From positions 248,001-312,000 of the forward strand of contig ONDM01000001.1 of NCBI GenBank assembly GCA_900316585.1: a stretch of 64,000 nt of DNA. Direction: 5' to 3'. The translations under genes and the position numbers were made by a program. Positions 61,630 to 64,000 of this stretch are shown in pieces. Position 1 is the stretch's first letter. Each line of letters begins with the position of its first letter. Below the pieces are notes generated by a model that saw nothing but the letters and a program-made list of their open reading frames with translations, was not told the DNA's origin and did no database searches. This DNA comes from an uncultured Prevotellaceae bacterium. GTDB lineage: Bacteria; Bacteroidota; Bacteroidia; Bacteroidales; Bacteroidaceae.

Positions 61630-63330
61630 TTATATTCCGCAGAAGAATATCACAATCAACTGCGCTACAAATATCCTTAAGAACATGCTTAGCGGATAGA
61701 CGGTGGAATAACCTATAGCCGGTGCCTCACGGGAACAAGTCGAATTGGCATAGGCCAATGCAGGTGGATCGGTATAGGTACCTGCTATCATTCCCATGAT
61801 GGTGAAATAATTGAACTTGTATTTCAAGCGGGCTATTGTACCTACCACTAAAATTGGAATCACCGTGATCAGGAATCCGCAACCCACGTATTTAAGGCCA
61901 TCACCGGCAACTACGGTTTCCCAAAAGCCAGCACCGGCCTTTATGCCCACACTAGCCAGGAAAAGCACCAATCCTATCTCACGCAGCATCATATTGGCCG
62001 AGGTTGTGGTATAAGTCACCAACTTGAAACAATAGCCGAATCGTCCAATGAGGATGGCAATGATAAGCGGTCCTCCAGCCAGTCCAAGCTTCAAGGCCAC
62101 AGGCATTCCCGGCAGGCTGAACGGAATACTTCCGAAGATTATTCCCAGCATGATGCCAATGAAAATGGTAGCAATGTTGGGGGCATCAAGTAGTTTGATA
62201 TGGTCTCCCATCAGGTCTGCCACACGCTCCACATTATCAGCCCGGCCCACCACCATGATCTTGTCTCCCACATGGAAGTGGTGATTCCTGCTGGCAAAGA
62301 GGTCCATCCCATTGCGGTTGATTCGGGTCACATTCACTCCATATACGCTGGAGAAATGCATCTTGCCCAATGTCTTTCCGTTCATCTTCGGATTGGTCAC
62401 CACAATGCGACGGGCTATCATAGGCTCCTTGTCGATATCTTCATCTGGACGCCATTCTACCTCTATCTCTGGCCCGATGAAAGCCTTGATAGGAAGGACA
62501 TCGCTCTCTGCACACACGATGCGAAGTTCATCACCCACACTGAGAACGGTGTCACGGGTTGGCGTGTGCAGTTCTCCGTCATGATGAATACGAGTACATA
62601 CAATGTCACGGTTCAGAAATTCAGACAGTTCACGTAGGTTATGCCCACTGAGCGCCTTGTTGTCCACACGAAGGGTGATGGCACAAGGCTTGGCATGAGG
62701 ATTCTGTGCCTCCTGCTCTTCCAGCTGAGCCTCTTCTTCATTCAGACTCACATGGGTAACATAGCGTATCAAGATGGTTGCCCCTATGATTCCCAGCACA
62801 CCAAGCGGATAGGCACATGCATAGCCATTGGCTATCTGAGGGATATTACCATCGGTGAAGACCGACTCAAGAGCCTCGTTCGCTGCACCCAGACCTGGGG
62901 TGTTGGTCACGGCACCATACAGGGTTCCCACCAGCATAGGCAGGTTGTAAGGGTTACTTGTATCAAAGAAGGTATAATAACAGCCAAACATCACCAGCAC
63001 ATTCAGCACGATGGCCATGGTTGCCAGCAGATTAAGTTCCACCCCGCCCTTGCGAAAACTCTCAAAAAAGCCTGGACCTACCTGAAGACCGATACAGAAG
63101 ACAAAGAGTATCAGTCCGAAATCCTGCATGAATGAAAGAATGGTGGAGTTGGCTGTAAAACCGAAATGTCCTGCCACAATGCCTGCAAAAAGGACAAATG
63201 TCACTCCCAGTGATATTCCTCCTATCTTGACCTTTCCCAGAAGCACGCCAAGGGAAATGACAATGGCATATAGCAGTACGATGTGTGCTACCGAATCTTG
63301 GGTAGCAAATAGATTAATTAGCCATTCCAT
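61630..63330 (-). CDS. AspT/YidE-type membrane transporter with two RCK-C domains
   Basis: A 566-residue inner-membrane protein with two homologous transmembrane halves. The first covers about residues 10-190 (YGAVTNTPGLGAANEAL) and the second about 395-560 (GTYTDPPALAYANS). Two cytoplasmic RCK-C (TrkA-C) domains lie between (about 205-285 and 290-375). The family includes the aspartate:alanine exchanger AspT and the uncharacterised YidE and YbjL; the substrate is unknown. The ATG at 63330 is the family start, and an in-frame upstream extension would lack support. TAACTTTG (63364-63357) upstream is a candidate -7 box. Confidence 0.88.
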   Translation of the reverse strand: MEWLINLFATQDSVAHIVLLYAIVISLGVLLGKVKIGGISLGVTFVLFAGIVAGHFGFTANSTILSFMQDFGLILFVFCIGLQVGPGFFESFRKGGVELNLLATMAIVLNVLVMFGCYYTFFDTSNPYNLPMLVGTLYGAVTNTPGLGAANEALESVFTDGNIPQIANGYACAYPLGVLGIIGATILIRYVTHVSLNEEEAQLEEQEAQNPHAKPCAITLRVDNKALSGHNLRELSEFLNRDIVCTRIHHDGELHTPTRDTVLSVGDELRIVCAESDVLPIKAFIGPEIEVEWRPDEDIDKEPMIARRIVVTNPKMNGKTLGKMHFSSVYGVNVTRINRNGMDLFASRNHHFHVGDKIMVVGRADNVERVADLMGDHIKLLDAPNIATIFIGIMLGIIFGSIPFSLPGMPVALKLGLAGGPLIIAILIGRFGYCFKLVTYTTTSANMMLREIGLVLFLASVGIKAGAGFWETVVAGDGLKYVGCGFLITVIPILVVGTIARLKYKFNYFTIMGMIAGTYTDPPALAYANSTCSREAPAIGYSTVYPLSMFLRIFVAQLIVIFFCGI

Positions 63331-63356
63331 ATGTAAAACAATCTTTTTTCGGGCTG

Positions 63357-63364
63357 CAAAGTTA
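63357..63364 (-). promoter_or_regulatory. Candidate -7 element for the AspT/YidE-type gene
   Basis: TAACTTTG on the minus strand, 26 nt before the ATG at 63330; no -33 match at the usual spacing. Confidence 0.4.
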
Positions 63365-63443
63365 ACTGAAATTATGCAAATAGAACGAATTTCAGACAAG
63401 AAATTATCGATAGCTGCCATCTGGCATCCCCATCAAGGCAGGA

Positions 63444-63469
63444 CAAAAAAGAAAGAGAGGCTCTCTTTC
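63444..63469 (-). terminator. Terminator of the 2-oxoacid oxidoreductase operon
   Basis: GAAAGAGAG (63451-63459) pairs with CTCTCTTTC (63461-63469), followed on the minus strand by six T. Confidence 0.85.
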
Positions 63470-63522
63470 GGATAGAAACACCCTCACGAGAACCTCTCTG
63501 TATTGTTATTTCAAAAAGCAGT

Positions 63523-64000
63523 TCACACCTCCTGAATCAGGTCCATTCCTACCTGAACGGCTTCCATGTTCAACGGAATCATCTCGTGATGCCGTTCTGG
63601 CAAGGTCTTCCTGAGCGCTTTTTTCAGTCCGTCAGTACTTACTACCGGACAAACCTTCAATAAGCCGCCCAAGACAATCATATTGAACACCTTCGCATTC
63701 TTCATCTCTGCGGCCTTGTCCATCGCGTCTATCTTGTAAACCTTGATATCGTTGCGCGATGGCTTGTTCACTATGCCATAGCTATCGTAAATCAATATGC
63801 CACCTGGCTTTACCAAAGGCATGAAACGGTCCAGTGATGGCTGGTTCAGCACAATGGCTATATCGTAACGGCTCAGGATGGGTGAAGAGATGCGCTCGTC
63901 ACTCACAATTACCGTACAATTGGCTGTTCCACCGCGCTGCTCCGGTCCATAGGAAGGCATCCAAGTCACCTCCTTGTCCTCCATCAGTCCGGAATAAGCC
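63523..64000 (-). CDS. 2-oxoacid:acceptor oxidoreductase, gamma subunit (5' partial)
   Basis: The C-terminal part (159 codons visible) of a gamma-type subunit of a 2-oxoacid:ferredoxin oxidoreductase, which oxidatively decarboxylates 2-oxoglutarate, pyruvate or branched 2-oxoacids to acyl-CoA. Diagnostic motifs are TWMPSYGPEQRGG and VIVSDERISSPIL, with NMIVLGGLLKV later. The frame remains open to the window edge (AYSGLMEDKEV), so the ATG at 63984 is an internal Met and about 20 N-terminal residues with the GxGGQG motif lie outside. Alpha and beta subunit genes are expected upstream. Substrate class is undecided; KorC/VorC types are the closest in size. Confidence 0.9.
   Translation of the reverse strand, partial: AYSGLMEDKEVTWMPSYGPEQRGGTANCTVIVSDERISSPILSRYDIAIVLNQPSLDRFMPLVKPGGILIYDSYGIVNKPSRNDIKVYKIDAMDKAAEMKNAKVFNMIVLGGLLKVCPVVSTDGLKKALRKTLPERHHEMIPLNMEAVQVGMDLIQEV

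Noticed and set aside
63331..63420. Extended start of the AspT/YidE-type transporter
   Set aside because: The added segment covers the candidate -7 box, and the first membrane helix begins normally after the ATG at 63330.
1..64000. Phage, integrative element, toxin-antitoxin, CRISPR or other defence system
   Set aside because: No integrase, transposase, terminal repeats, restriction or nuclease cassette was found; gene content is core metabolism, translation, division and envelope.

Overview
The window looks like core chromosome from a member of the order Bacteroidales (Bacteroidaceae/Prevotellaceae-like). The supporting evidence is a complete Bat aerotolerance operon, a Rho with a long disordered N-terminal insert, DUF4494, DUF3127, DUF4295, DUF3805 and DUF4468 proteins, HU-family proteins, near-absence of Shine-Dalgarno sites, and many promoters of the Bacteroides form TTTG-N20-TAnnTTTG. 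I cannot fix the genus. No phage, insertion sequence, CRISPR array or defence system was found. The left part is visibly AT-rich and the right third is richer in G+C.

Layout. 1-3.9 kb (+): the end of hisIE, then ftsE, lysC and lysA. 3.9-6.4 kb (-): an aminotransferase and a LolC/E-type permease. 6.5-9.4 kb (+): DUF4494, a YggS-type PLP protein and an acyl-CoA ligase. 9.5-13.9 kb: a SulP transporter and a sensor PP2C phosphatase (-), divergent from an anti-sigma-type kinase and a STAS antagonist (+), i.e. a partner-switching module. 14.1-14.9 kb (-): tRNA-Glu(CTC) and rubrerythrin. 15.0-17.0 kb (+): nadE. 17.0-21.4 kb (-): hisGDCB preceded by a histidine-rich leader peptide and attenuator. 21.5-23.9 kb (+): an MscS-family channel. 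24.0-27.9 kb (-): a transglutaminase-like protein, DUF3805 and an ABC-F ATPase. 28.1-30.0 kb (+): rho. 30.1-30.5 kb (-): a DUF3127 OB-fold protein. 30.6-36.6 kb (+): dnaN, a DnaQ-like exonuclease, recN, rlmB and a TPR protein with a degenerate protease domain. 36.7-45.9 kb (-): the moxR/DUF58/BatA-E operon, ending with a degenerate PAP2 protein and a small DNA-binding protein. 46.0-50.9 kb (-): rpmB, rpmG, DUF4295, ftsY, rimO, HU and an HU-TM-LysM fusion. 51.0-57.4 kb (-): rlmD, rluA-type, M28 peptidase, map, tsaD and cinA. 57.5-61.1 kb: DUF1349 (-), a LuxR-type regulator, metY and DUF4468 (+). 61.6-64.0 kb (-): an AspT/YidE-type transporter and the end of a 2-oxoacid oxidoreductase gamma subunit.

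The most striking signal is the hisGDCB leader. It has a 21-codon peptide with four His in six codons, followed by three mutually exclusive stems (1:2, 2:3 and a 3:4 terminator with a U-tract), all readable directly from the sequence. Other points worth a second look are an HU-transmembrane-LysM fusion, a PAP2 protein and an HtrA-like domain that have both lost catalytic residues, a perfect Shine-Dalgarno before rpmG, an SSB-like acidic tail on the DUF3127 protein, a poly-glutamine tract in BatC, and a possible small RNA at 61.1-61.5 kb.
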